Shown piece after piece: positions 24,401 through 33,800 of a stretch of DNA of 64,000 nt (its first letter is position 1; the number at the start of each line of letters is the position of its first letter). This stretch comes from Symsagittifera roscoffensis (Eukaryota > Xenacoelomorpha > Acoela > Convolutidae): the NCBI RefSeq assembly GCF_963678635.1, contig NC_087065.1:67799374-67863373 (forward strand). The letters are read 5' to 3'. Under the pieces are notes generated by a model. The model was not told the origin of the DNA and did not search any database. It saw nothing but the letters and a program-made list of their open reading frames with translations. A program made the position numbers and the translations under genes.

Positions 24401-26304
24401 ACTGAGACCTATGTAAAAGTATTCACTACAGCTATGACTTTTAACCAACAACACTTAAAGCAACAAAAAATTCTTATGGCAGACATAAGCAGACAAACAA
24501 TAAACAACCCATGCACTTTCCCGGAAAAAGGTCATTTTCATACATACTAAAAACAGCAAAGTCCAGCGAAATTCGCAAGCAAAAACTTAGAGCACAAAAG
24601 CAATAGCATTAACTCCAGACCAAAGGGAAGATGGACTGGTTGTTAAGGTTCTATATAAGGAGGTTCAATATGTTAAAGATTTGTAAAAAAAAAAATTGCT
24701 TACGAGAAAAAATTGTGGTTACCGATTACAGGCCACTTACTCTCACTCACACGTGTAATAAAAAATCACAGCGCTCAAGAATTAGTAACGTGGATTTCGA
24801 ACAATTCAACCATTGAAGAGGGAGCTAGAAAAACGGGATGGATTATTTATTTCAAAGTTCATTTTTGCTTTATATATAATATATATCTATATATCTACAT
24901 ATCTACATATCTATACATATATTTGTGGGGTTGATTTCGAAAATTCATTGTCAGAGTCGGCAAAAAATCTTGGCAAAAACTGCAAATACAGCTAAAATAG
25001 GATCTACGAATGCTATATAAGGATGATATACGCGATTCGGCCACTAAACCGACGTAGCTCAGAGTGGAGACAACCATGAAGCCGGACAATTATCAGAAAA
25101 AAACGTTTATGTTGCATTGACCAGTAATTAGAAGCTTTAGTAGCCACATACGGTAATTTAATTTGAATTTCAAGAAATTGAGCATGTCAGCAGCACAATT
25201 GATTCAAGTGATTGTGTTAAACTGGTTGTTAAGCTGAAAAAGTCATCTTCAAATTTGATAATACTTTTTTATAGAGTTAATTGGTGGAAAACAGATGTTC
25301 CCTAGTGCAAGACAATTGGTCTCCCACATGTAACCAGCACTTTATTCGTTCACTAACTATTAATTTCAGATTCACTTACTCAGATTTTCAAATCAGCAGT
25401 TTATAAAAAAAATTATTGGAGCTGTCCAAATTACGTCAGCTACAAAAATAATGTTTGAACCTACTTATGTCTCCAAAAATCTTCAAAACAAACCAGAATT
25501 GAAATCACAAAAATGGAAAAATGAGCACCAAATTTATACTCACTATTCTCACGCACTGGCAGTTTTATCTTGAGAAAACGAAACATGGTTGAAAACGTTT
25601 GAAATTAAAGCATTGAATTTTATTGTTTTCTCTATGATATTATTGACGGTTTTCTACAGCATACTGACAAAAACTGACATTTCGATTGGTCAGGAGTACG
25701 CCTGGATGTGAATTCTGTGAAGTCTTGATACGAATAAACTTGCGGACGAATGAAAATACTTCTAAATAAAAAAATTTCGATTAAAAGTCAAATTAATTAC
25801 TTTTTCAAATTAACCTCGGAAACCAATATAAAACTACAACTTAGTTTAAAATTTTGAACAAAAATTGTTTTCACATTTAATATATCAGAAACATATTAAA
25901 GTGAGAACACTTATTGAATCCAGAACCAACATATCAGCGATCGGTACATTCGGAAGCTGATTGTGACACATTTGCTTGCTTACCTTAATTATACCTTTAC
26001 GCACAAACTCTTCATTGATATCAACAAAGTTCTTCTGTTTCTCTTCATGTGGTTTTTGATGTTTCAAGGTGGGCTTGTCAATTCCCAGATACCATGGCGC
26101 TTTCACTATAAACTGAGGAATGTGTGGGTTAATATCACGACCTTCTTCGTCTACTTCGGCCGGCGCTGTTCCCGCCTTTCTAGCCTCATCTAATTCCTTT
26201 TCCCGCTTCACTTCTTGTTTTGTTTTTCTCTTGAACTCCTCGGATTTAATTTTATCTTTGTCCAGTTTACGTGCCGCAGATTCATCGTCATCTGAATAAG
26301 TCAT
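12250..26304 (-). CDS. SLU7: Pre-mRNA splicing factor SLU7 (10 coding exons, complete)
   Basis: SLU7 is a spliceosomal protein that acts in the second catalytic step, helping fix 3' splice-site choice in the nucleus. Ten exons join in frame with GT-AG borders: 26304-25984, 22418-22277, 21898-21711, 21342-21193, 20864-20767, 17954-17887, 15109-14970, 13445-13284, 12964-12635, 12429-12250. They total 1779 nt, i.e. 592 aa plus stop; human SLU7 is 586 aa. Family landmarks appear in order: [16 protein letters not shown], the CCHC zinc knuckle [14 protein letters not shown] (about C119, C122, H127, C132), [41 protein letters not shown]...WGYSCCHSF, a long K/E/S-rich tract, and the C-terminal DERKR.YNSM...MEAYRMK. 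All motifs are intact. The ATG at 26304 is preferred because an acceptor AG ends at 26313, but an in-frame ATG at 26328 also exists. The gene lies immediately downstream of a same-strand transporter gene. Confidence 0.96.
12635..12964 (-). CDS. SLU7: SLU7 coding exon 9
   Basis: Acceptor TGGGCAG, donor GTATTT, 110 codons. It starts [20 protein letters not shown] and continues into a very lysine/glutamate/serine-rich low-complexity tract, as in other SLU7 proteins. Confidence 0.94.
13027..13190 (-). mobile_element. Truncated hAT-type MITE copy
   Basis: CGGATTTAGGGGAGG, GATTCGACCCCC and GAGCTCAGAAAATCAATTTG GTTGG match 39055-39400 in the same orientation, with the central part deleted. It lies in the SLU7 intron between exons 9 and 8. 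Confidence 0.7.
13284..13445 (-). CDS. SLU7: SLU7 coding exon 8
   Basis: Fifty-four codons from acceptor TGTTTAG to donor GTAAGC. It encodes [30 protein letters not shown] and ends DVYINNHT, the segment preceding GSYW in SLU7. Confidence 0.94.
13560..13735 (-). mobile_element. tRNA-derived SINE
   Basis: Minus strand: GCCGTGGCCGATTGGGGCAT (A box) and GTGCGTTCGAATCCCAT (B box), then a tRNA-unrelated body ending TGCATTAAGTAGGACCC. Located in the SLU7 intron between exons 8 and 7, in the gene's own orientation. Confidence 0.75.
13975..14365 (+). repeat. Dispersed repeat with TATA box, copy B
   Basis: CATAGCCAACAGACAGTTGG, AAGCTCTTTGAATTT, GAGAAAACTGGAGAGTTAGG and TATATAAG (14326-14333) match copy A. 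It is directly followed by copy C, so two copies lie in tandem. Confidence 0.75.
14395..14690 (+). repeat. Dispersed repeat with TATA box, copy C
   Basis: CATAGCCAATCGCAGATTGG, AGAAAACTGGATCAACAGG, TCAAAACTAGACATCGTTC and CTATATAAGAGTCTATC (TATA 14657-14664). Shorter than copy A: the segment between the CTAGAC stretch and the TATA box is largely deleted. Confidence 0.75.
14970..15109 (-). CDS. SLU7: SLU7 coding exon 7
   Basis: Acceptor GACTAG; the donor GTCCCT is weak for a GT site but gives the right phase. It encodes [31 protein letters not shown] and ends ILEK. Confidence 0.9.
15302..15630 (+). mobile_element. tRNA-derived SINE
   Basis: GGGGCACTTAGCATAGTGGT AAGGCG (A box) and ATCGTGTAATCGATCCCAT (B box) spaced as in a tRNA, followed by about 260 bp of body. 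In the SLU7 intron between exons 7 and 6, antisense to the gene. Confidence 0.78.
16380..17045. mobile_element. Dispersed ~700-bp repeat with tRNA-like head, copy 1
   Basis: AGAGGCTTCGCAAACACT, AAAAGCAGCTCTA, AATAAGCCTC...AGTAAAAACTC, AAGTG(C/G)CACCAAATA, TGGTTCATTTGA...GCATCAACTGTGTT match 22630-23295 in order. On the minus strand GTGGCTGAGTGGTTGGTG (A box, ~16550) and CAGATCGAATCCTAG (B box, ~16495) mark a tRNA-derived SINE head. Confidence 0.7.
17053..17680 (+). pseudogene. Possible nested antisense gene fragment, two exons or more
   Basis: ATG 17053 opens 31 codons ([18 protein letters not shown]...) to donor G|GTGAGT at 17147. After a 132-nt intron, acceptor TTGTTTAG (ends 17278) leads in frame into [20 protein letters not shown] and on to a stop near 17410. 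Downstream, another frame reads [27 protein letters not shown], two stop codons, then a helix-forming QLIKALETT...[19 protein letters not shown]. It lies inside a SLU7 intron on the opposite strand. The lysine-rich then coiled-coil character is gene-like, but I recognise no family. It could be a young nested gene whose exons I have not resolved, or a decaying retrocopy. Confidence 0.35.
17887..17954 (-). CDS. SLU7: SLU7 coding exon 6 (68 nt)
   Basis: A small exon between acceptor GTTTCAG and donor GTGAGT. It encodes [20 protein letters not shown] plus TQ, and its split T completes the Leu codon of LFAWE in the next exon. Exact phase agreement on both sides supports it. Confidence 0.93.
18054..19613 (+). 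CDS. Non-LTR retrotransposon reverse transcriptase, 5'-truncated
   Basis: An uninterrupted 519-codon frame carries an RNA-dependent DNA polymerase: [65 protein letters not shown] and the catalytic FADD (residues 316-319), then the thumb and a C-terminal region. The upstream endonuclease and ORF1 are missing. The first ~60 residues look like the linker before RT, and a stop sits directly before the ATG, so the 5' end was lost on insertion. The overall pattern suggests the CR1/L2/Jockey-like group; I cannot place it more finely. It is antisense in the SLU7 intron between exons 6 and 5, starting only ~100 bp from exon 6. No frame damage means a recent insertion. Confidence 0.93.
   Translation: MPFTFAFVRVFKVLNEINGKTAKSSKISALLINNNKLSDPVLISNAFNDYFASVGTKLASKIDHVGPVIKIEDVSQSMYLFNSTICEIIDVIERLKPTHTCGIDEISNLFLVKSRYVLAPYLTYLTNLLFCSGMFPQSLKNARVLPLHKADSRIIMSNYRPISLLSSCSKVIEKIMHSRFYNNLEKFELLYHHQFGFREKFATVDALAELTERLRLGVDKNIKCSFFIDLKKAFDTLDHKILLRKLECYGVRGNCYKWFESYLSNRYQCVHVNNCSSDWLQVNTGIPQGSVLGPLLFLVYINDIQHAVCNSNVFLFADDTNISCQTSIYEEYQLDLTKISSWLSSNKLTLNSDKTTLINFTEDRSASNLSFDILDFTFQPKPFCKYLGVIVDDKLKFFHHIQNVQSKLGRHCGVISKMRHYVPRSILLKYYTSNIKPIIQYGLLVYGGTSFSFLNPILNMQRKIVRMICFKRKFDTITKFFSDNKILTVHELYVYDLMKFCLRSLNQKHPTCFLNSLFT
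18054..20336 (+). mobile_element. 5'-truncated non-LTR element with (TTC)n tail
   Basis: The RT frame is followed by about 700 bp of 3' UTR ending AATAAATTCTTCTTCTTCTT C at 20311-20335. A short microsatellite tail in place of poly(A) is usual in several APE-type non-LTR clades. The 5' limit is uncertain by some tens of bases, and no target duplication was identified. Confidence 0.75.
20767..20864 (-). CDS. SLU7: SLU7 coding exon 5
   Basis: Acceptor TTTTAG and donor GTTAGT. It encodes [20 protein letters not shown] and ENPFA, almost invariant in the family; the final GA joins T of the next exon. Confidence 0.94.
21193..21342 (-). CDS. SLU7: SLU7 coding exon 4
   Basis: Fifty codons in phase 0 between acceptor ATAATAG and donor GTGAGC. 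An acidic GSDDDEDEF run precedes the conserved [14 protein letters not shown]. Confidence 0.93.
21711..21898 (-). CDS. SLU7: SLU7 coding exon 3
   Basis: Acceptor TTTGGCAG and donor GTAAGT. The split codon G|TT joins exons 2 and 3. It encodes [12 protein letters not shown] and a charged helix ([20 protein letters not shown]). Confidence 0.93.
22277..22418 (-). CDS. SLU7: SLU7 coding exon 2 (zinc knuckle)
   Basis: Acceptor TTTTTAG, then 47 codons plus one base before donor GTGAAC. It encodes the CCHC knuckle C-x2-C-x4-H-x4-C followed by [20 protein letters not shown], the signature segment of SLU7. Confidence 0.95.
22630..23295. mobile_element. Dispersed ~700-bp repeat, copy 2
   Basis: Same order of blocks as 16380-17045 (CGCTTCGCAAACACTTGAGA, AAAAAGCAGCTCTAG, AGTGGCACCAAATAC, GGTTCATTTGATGAAC). 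The tRNA-like head is more decayed. A 35-bp fragment GAGGCAAAGCAGAGCTTCGC AAA occurs at 28496. Confidence 0.65.
23680..23724. repeat. Perfect 18-bp hairpin
   Basis: CTAAGTCTACAAAACGTG (23680-23697), loop GGTAAACCA, then the exact reverse complement (23707-23724). Directly behind lie three repeats of CCCATTAAG(T/C)CAAAAT to 23787. Confidence 0.9.
23985..24445 (+). repeat. Dispersed repeat with TATA-like box, copy D
   Basis: CATAGCCAGCAGGCAGTTGG, AAGCTCTTTGAATTTACAGA, AAAACTGGATCAATAGGTAA and GAGACCTATGTAAAAGTATT CACTAC match copy A. It retains the longest open frame of the four (66 codons from 24092: [36 protein letters not shown]). Confidence 0.75.
24868..24932 (+). repeat. TA/ATCTACAT microsatellite
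   Basis: TATATATAATATATATC followed by repeats of ATATCTAC/ATCTATAC. Confidence 0.85.
25984..26304 (-). CDS. SLU7: SLU7 coding exon 1
   Basis: 107 codons from the proposed initiator, ending ...RKGIIK at donor GTAAGC. It carries the acidic start SDDDES, a basic [13 protein letters not shown] helix and the strongly conserved block [16 protein letters not shown]. Reading upstream the frame stays open through ATG 26328, but the TTTCAG acceptor at 26313-26318 suggests the exon begins at 26312 with a 7-8 nt leader. Confidence 0.93.
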
Positions 26305-26486
26305 ACAAACTCTGAAACGGTCAATCAATTTGAACTCGAACTTGAACCGTTAAAAATGTTACAATGAAAAAATAAATTCATTTCAAAATGAGGATATACA
26401 TCATTTTATTAGATGAAGAAATGCTGAAGAGAGTTAATGAATAATGCAAATGGCAACTTAAATAGAAACAATTCCACGTCTTTTTC
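26305..26486 (-). promoter_or_regulatory. Short intercistronic spacer: poly(A) signal then splice acceptor
   Basis: Only 182 bp separate the transporter stop from the SLU7 ATG. On the minus strand the spacer carries AATAAA at 26410-26405 (about 77 nt after the stop). Then, roughly 90 nt further, it has GACCGTTTCAG ending at 26313, and 8 nt later the SLU7 ATG. Poly(A) signal plus nearby unpaired acceptor is the classic arrangement of spliced-leader operons. No promoter motif was recognised. Confidence 0.6.
26405..26410 (-). terminator. Poly(A) signal AATAAA of the transporter gene
   Basis: A canonical AATAAA hexamer on the minus strand about 77 nt beyond the transporter stop codon, inside the spacer before SLU7. 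Confidence 0.6.
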
Positions 26487-27843
26487 TCACATCCTCGAGT
26501 ATGTGTGTTCCCGCTCTCGGTACTTGGTTCTCATAAGAACGTCCAAAATCAGAACCAAAACAAAAGCAGCCAAGCTGGATCCGCCCAAGATAATAAAAAC
26601 TGCGTTGTAGCTTTCGAAGACCGAATAGAGAACACCTGCCAACGCTATCGATATAAATGAAGACAGTCCATCCATCAACAACAGAATCGAAATTCCCAGC
26701 TCACGGCCATGCTTTACGCAATCTTTAATCAGGATAACATCTGTAGTCGACACAATTCCACCACACGCTCCCACCAGGAACATGAAAAACGTCTGGAACA
26801 TCAGAAATGGAAAGAAGGTACTGACAATAGCCATAACACCTAATGTTAGCTTGGACAACTGGCTGAGCCGTATCACCGAAATCAGCTGGCGATCGGCGAT
26901 TAAACCAACACTGAACCGGGCGACGATTTGAACGGCACCGTTGATTGCTAGCGTGTCGGCTCCATTTATCAGAGAGTATCCCATTTTAACCACTCTCTCT
27001 GGTTGATGAACCATCACTGCGTTGTACGTAGCCTCATTGAACACCCATGAAAACAACAATAACAGGAAGAGAGGATTGAATAGCAGATTATCTTTTGCCT
27101 TTTTAACTTTATCCTTGACTGACTGTGAGATTGAGTCCATATCATGACCATGGTTATTTAAACTCGGCAACGAGTCATTTGAGATACTCAGTGAACCATC
27201 TTCCTTTTGTTTCTTCTCCACAACTACAATTTTCTGTTCATTCTCTAGGTTGTTGTTTTCGGCCAGCAGCCCTTCAGTTTCCACTGCATTCAGTTGTTTA
27301 AGCTCGAGTTCTTTCATTTTTCTTGTTCGCACACCGAGAACGCGACTGATTGGAGGAAAAAACACTAAAAAGGCCATAACGTAGGAGATCACAAAAATCA
27401 GTTCGAACTGAACGAATCCGCGCCACCCAATAACAGGCTCCATATACTTGAAAGACATTGACACCATAACCATCCCCATGCCCATTCCTGCTGATACACA
27501 TGACGATACTAGGGTTATTTTATCGTCCAGAAAGTAATGATAGACAGTTGTCAGCGTCCCAGTAACTGAAAACACTATTCCAATCGAAAAAACTACTCCA
27601 TTCGAAATCAGAATTGTGAGGAATGTGGTAGCAATGCTTGTTAAATAAAGCCCGATAGAAACAAAAGTGGCTGCAGACAAAAACACGATGTAAGGTTGAA
27701 CATTGTAGTAATCACGCAAAAACTGTACAGCTGGTGCAGGTAAAAGTGTAACAGCGAATGTTACACTATTGATGACAGATGCTTCAGATGTTGTTAAATT
27801 GAGCTTGGCAATCCATGTTCCTTGCATTAACCCCAAACAGTAC
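26487..27843 (-). CDS. MCT-like transporter coding exon 2 (main body)
   Basis: One uninterrupted reading frame of 452 codons carrying nearly the whole carrier, from LGLMQGTWIAKLN (end of TM1) to the basic tail KYREREHTYSRM. A single long exon for the body is compatible with an active gene: no stops or frameshifts occur in 1.36 kb. Confidence 0.93.
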
Positions 27844-30800
27844 CTAAGCAAAATCGTTAAAATTTGTTAAATCAAAATTCTGTGCCTTTTAAGGCATTTA
27901 AATTCAGAAAGAGTATCCAGTATATGCATCGACAAGAAGTATTTAAAGTGCTCTTTATCTGCAGGCCCCGGATTTTAGTTAAATAACTATTTTTCGTTAA
28001 CTATTTCTGAGAAAATGGAGGAAATTAACTAATCAGAGAAATATGCTTTATTTCAACTATTCTGCTGAAACTTTCCAGAAAACCGATAGTTTTTCAAAAA
28101 ATTTATACACCAACATTGACATCTTCACTAAGGCCTGTGATCATATGAGGGGAGTTGATTAAATGCTATAAATTACAAAACTGAAAATTTTAAAATTTTC
28201 CGGTAAATGTTACCACAAATGAAATACTGGGGTTTTCTTTGATCTATTTAAAAAATTCATTGAAAAATGATTTTTATTGCTGTTACTGCAGCAAATTTTT
28301 GTAAAAACGGGAGTTTTAATTAACTTTTCATCAACTATTTGATTGGTTTTTGGTTTTTTACTTATCTAAAATCCGGGGCCTGTTCATCTGCCCCTTGAAA
28401 AAATTTATAACATGAAATTTCGTCACAGTTGAAAATTATTCTTACTCTAAACTTGTCCGTAGACAGAGCTAAAATATGGCTGATAATAATGTACTGAGAG
28501 GCAAAGCAGAGCTTCGCAAAACTTGCGATACTATTTTGAACATTGCATTACAAGATATTAAACAGAAAAAAAAGATGCAATACATTTAGAAAAATCAATC
28601 TGAAAAAAATACGTTTTATTCTCGCTGGTGACAGAGAATTTCCCTGGCAATATAAATTGCGAATTCCGCGTGCGTACTCGGCACAATAAATGACAAAAAA
28701 AAACAACTTTCAACGAACGATTTGTAATAGAAATATTCACCCCCTTTTTATCTCTCTAATCATCTTTTAATAATTATCACTTCCATATCTCGAAAACTCC
28801 TAGGATTTCGTCTGGAATATGTGATGAAGTGACTTCTGACTGTAACCTCGGTTACTATGATACTTTTGACCTTCGGTTTAAAAAACCTAAATTACAAAAA
28901 TGGCCCTTCCGTTTAGTTACGGTCAGTGCACAAGCTGGATAGGGCCATACCAGTGTTATAAAAATGCATATACATCAGCAACTGTATCATTTTATCAATG
29001 AAGTCCTATATCAGCGTTAAATGCATCTGATTATTTTTGAATTTTTTTTTGCTTTTGTTTCAAATATAGTAAATCAGAAGGCCAGAACCTATCATGGGAA
29101 ACGAAGTTACTTCAGTAGTACATTATCAAATCACCCAGTCAAACAACCATTGGAATCAATTGGATGGCTGGGAATCAAGCCAGTCAGATGGAGAAAACCA
29201 GCACCTGCACAGAATAAACAGGAATTGAAAGAAACTTACAAAGATTGCTACGGTTCTATCAGATCCTTATACTAAGCTGCGCTTTTGTTCCCTTGGCTAT
29301 CCACATAAAAAGTTTCTTCGAAAGAAGGTTGTATCATTTATCTTGCCAAGTACGCAAGCAGCGTTAGCAACCTGTATTGCGTGGGAGATTTTCTGATTAG
29401 GAAAACAACCTGCCATGGGTTCCTCGATACTTGTGCTCAAGTTCTTGCAGAGCTTACTTCGAAAAATTTCAGTGCAGGGGCTGGCTATTGATTGATAAAT
29501 ATATTCATCACTTATTAAAATATTACTTCAAAACTTCGGAAAAATTATATCTACGATTATTTCATATATTGGTCTCTGATGATGAACAGAAAAGCCTCAA
29601 CACTGAAAATCAATTGCCAAGCGAAAACTAGGGCCTACATATTTGGATCGACTAAATGAGTTTCTAAAAGTCAAAAAGTTTCCAAAAAAGCAGCAATATT
29701 TCAAAAAAAGAACTTGGTCAAGGCAGTTACTTCAACTAGCGCTTAACGCACCTTCGGTGCTTCGAAATTTTTCGAGAACTCATGAAAAAAACCGCATACA
29801 TTGGAAACAACATCTGCAAACTTTTAGTGTACTGACAGCAACCAATTACAGGGTTGGTAATTTCGAAATTCTAAATTTTTTTAATTCCCATTTTAAGAAC
29901 GTCATCTCGAAAACTTATTGGGCCTCTGGAGAATTATGGAGGCCAGATTTGCAACCACTGAGAGTCCCTGAGAGCACCCTACTTTAGGGTTAGGAATCCA
30001 AAATTTTGAGAATTTTTTTAACCTAAGTTTCAGGAAAAAAAAAATCGAAAAAAAAACGTCTTATCTCGGAAACTAAAAGGATTTGAGCATTGATATTAAG
30101 AGCCAAGATTTGAGATGCCTGGCTGTACGCTGACAATAAGGTTTTATCTTCATCAAATTAGTAGTTTCAAATTTCTTTGTAGCTAAGTTCCTTGAGAAAT
30201 TTTGAAGAAATCAAAAAACGTCACATCTCGAAAACTAAAAGCATTTGAGCAGTCGCGTTTAGCAGTCGCATGTAGCAAGATTTGCAACTCTTTAGAGTAC
30301 CCTGACAACACCTAAGTATAGCGTTGGGAATTTCAAATTTTTAAAAATAATTAATTTAAACTTTCTGAAAATTTTGAAAAAATCACAAAAAACGTCACAT
30401 CTCGAAAACTACAAAGAATTGAGCAGTCATAATTGGAGGCCAGATTCGCGACCTTGATAGTACTCTGAGAGTATCCAGTTACAGGGTTGAGAAATTCAGA
30501 TTTTTCAAAAATAATAATTAATTAAAATTTTCAAGAAATTTTTTTTTAAAAATCACAAAAAACATCATATCTCGAAAACTACAAGAATTTGAGCAGTCCA
30601 ATTTGAAGGCCAGATTCGCAATCCTTGAGAGTACTTTGACGACACCTAACTACAAGGTTAGGAATTTCAAATTTTTCAAGAATAATAATAATTTAAGTTT
30701 TCTGAAAATTTTTGAAAAAATCACAAAAAACGTCATATCTCGAAAACTACAAAGAACTGAGCAGTCAAATTTGGAGGCAAGATTCGCAATCTTTGAGATC

Positions 30801-33800
30801 ACGCTGACAGTGCCCAACTACAGGGTTGGGAATTTCAGATTTTGCTTTAAAAATTATTTTAAATTTTCTGAAAATTTTTTGCAAAAATCACAAAAAACGT
30901 CATATCTCGAAAACTACAAGGAGTTGAACAGTCATATTTGGAGGCAAGATTCGCGACCCTTGATAGGGCAACATCATTTAAGCACCAAAACTTCGCATTC
31001 TGTTCTTTTACTTGAAATTTAACCTAACAAGTAGCAGGGAATTTCCAACACAAGAAACAGGCTCCAACAAACTGTTAAAAGTCAAAACTTGGAGACTTTT
31101 TAAGACCGAAACTCTTTTTCTACAGAAATTAGAGCTTGTTCAGAGGATATGTTTGCAAAACACACTCTTTTGATGAAATCCAAAAAGTTATACAAAAAAT
31201 CGGTCAGACACTCCCTCCCACTGAAAGTTTTTAAAATCGTAGAACGCCCGGTGAAGTAGGAAAGAGACCCGCAAAAAACCTAAAAACACAGAAAAAAGCT
31301 CCAATAAAACGATTTTTTTGACAATCGTTTGACTAAATTTCGAAAAAAAAACTGAGAATTTCCAAAAGCGTCTCATATTAAAAAAAAATTGAAGGAGAAA
31401 AGATTTTCACCTTATGTTTTCATCTAACCAGAACTAGCCACCGTAGGCCAGGTGCAAATTGTAATGCTTTTGAGCAGTAATTAACAAAGCAAAAGCGCCC
31501 ACAAACATTGAAACAAAATACAAAAAAATCTAAGAGGCAACTTTACCAACTTTGAACCAAATTTGAAATGTATAAGAATTGCTTGAATTAAAATTTTCAA
31601 AAATGGGAAGCTGGGCTTCGCAACAACCCCGAAGTAATCAAAATAGTTGATTACAGTGCATTGAAAGTTTTTGAAATTGCAATCAATTTTTATTGACAAC
31701 CATATGGATTTTCATTAGGATTTTATATTATCAATTCAAGCATATTCTCTCATTTTGAGCGTCATTAACCCCTACGAGACAAGAAAAGTGAGAAATATAA
31801 TTAAGTGATGCAATTGAAAAGTTTTGGTTGACCAAAATGATACGCAGTAATTTCACAATAAAAATTAACATTTTCCTACAAATTTCTTTTAACATTTTTA
31901 AGTTTTTGCTTTTGCAGTTATAGTTGTCCGTTTCTAGAGTTTTTTTTTAATTTTGACATTTCAATATATGAAATTATTTGAGCCTTGATTATACATGGAC
32001 TACAATTTATGTACATTCGCCCGGAACTACATATCGACGGAGAATAAAGCTAGGTTCTTAAACGACTGGCTAGCGTCTAAGCACAGCTCTACATGCTTTT
32101 CACCGTCTCTGCCAAAGCCAGGTCTTTTGGTGGTTTTCCTAACATCAGATCGACAAAACGTTACTGCTTTCCGGCTTCGACCAAAACGCTGAAATTAACT
32201 TAATTATATGCAAAAATAGTGAGCTCATGGCTCGGTCTCCGTATCACCAGACCACGAGGTCACTCCTAAAAACAGGGCTACTACTATTTATTATAAAACT
32301 ATTACTATTGTTTTTGTTCAGTAGATAAAAATCATCATCTCCATCGAAGATGGATCAACCCTTTTGCCCAACTCCTAGCTTCTCATTCTCTGAATATGAA
32401 TTTGGATGTTATTTAAATTCAACACAGGGCATGACCAGGAAACTAAAAGTTTATATGAAACAGTTTGAGTTCTCCGCCCGAGACCCCTCCGGATTCTGGA
32501 ATCCGGGAAAATAGCACTCCTATTTCTTTCCGGAAGGCTGGACACGTCGTCCCAACACCCTTCCTCGTTCTTGTGATTTGCTCGGTAACAACTGTAGCGG
32601 CACAATTGTTACAACTCGGAGCGGTTTCTGACGATTTCCAGTTATAACTTCAATCTGTCGTTATTTTCTCGTAGTTGTTTTCACTGCCACTATTGTTGTT
32701 CTGTTTCGCCGTTTTAGTGTGAGCGAAATATAAAAAGGTTACGAGTCGTTCACGTCCAAATCGAAATTTTAAAAATTAGCATATCAGTTTAAACTAACCG
32801 CTCCAGATTTGTCTAATCGTTCCAAAAACGTCGTTAATCCGTTAAAACCATTAATCTTCCAGGTCAGATGTTCTTTTCTGATCGATAAAAATTCGAATGC
32901 GAAACTGCAGTTTCGTACATTCTGGTCGAATGTCACATTAAGTGTTAGATCGCAGCTCATAATTTCCTCACGCGTGTAGTTTCCGGCCTTGCGCACCAAA
33001 TATGCTCCAAATATGGTTGCGTGCCTGGCCTGTAATCTATGAATTGATCTCAGCAGTACAACCGATTGCCTCACCAAGTTTTTTGCAAATAATGTCCTTG
33101 TGTGGAGTCCTTTTTTACGTTGTTCATCAACCCTCGTAGCTGAACGCCTCGCGGTTTGGCCGACATTGATGGAGTTGGCTTAAATCCAATACACGTAAGC
33201 CTACACACCTTTTTGGATTTCACTTCACATGTAAACAAAGTTATGAGGGATGGCTAGTCTCTTTTCATTTTGTCATTGGAATAAATTTGCCCTCCAAAAA
33301 ATTGGCGCAGTTTCGCAGCTGGTGTTTGTGATGGGTTGTCTCGGTTTTGAATTGTCAAATTAGGGGTAAACCACGCGAAGAGTTATTGTTTTCTGTTTTG
33401 ATTTTGAAACCGCTGACATTTTCGATTTTCATTGATATTGTTAGGAGATCAGGATACATTTGCGTTCAACCATTATTCCGGGTACTGATTTTCAACTCAT
33501 TGTTTTTCGTTTTTTTTGAGATTTTGTCAAAAAATTCCTATGGTGATGTACTTCTGAAAACTCGATAGAGCAATCCTCAAGGACGTTTTGTTGGTACATC
33601 AAAGAGTCGCGTTTGTTTAAATTACAAATACCACCGACATGTAACTTGTTTCCATGAGTCAACACACAGAAATATATCCAGGAAGTTCAGAGTACCGTTT
33701 TCTTCTAAATCTTCTTTAGGTAATTGCAAGTTTGCTGCGCTGCAACTCATTAGCAGCCTCAACGAAACCGCCAGGGTTTCCCCTCAGAATTTTAAATATG

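Noticed and set aside
24631-25030. Several CTATATAAGGA TATA-like motifs as promoters
   Set aside because: No associated transcript start or reading frame; TATA-like strings are expected often in such AT-rich DNA.
29021-29275. 84-codon plus-strand frame (GKRSYFSSTLSNHPVKQPLE) behind an ATATAG acceptor
   Set aside because: It looks mildly exon-like, but a second frame over the same bases is equally open, no donor or partner exon is evident and no domain is recognised.
30603-31022. 139-codon plus-strand frame
   Set aside because: Derived entirely from the ~165-bp tandem array.
32375-32605. Possible gag zinc knuckle on the minus strand (CYRANHKNEEGC)
   Set aside because: Cysteine spacing does not fit CCHC in any single frame, and there is no flanking LTR or gag core.
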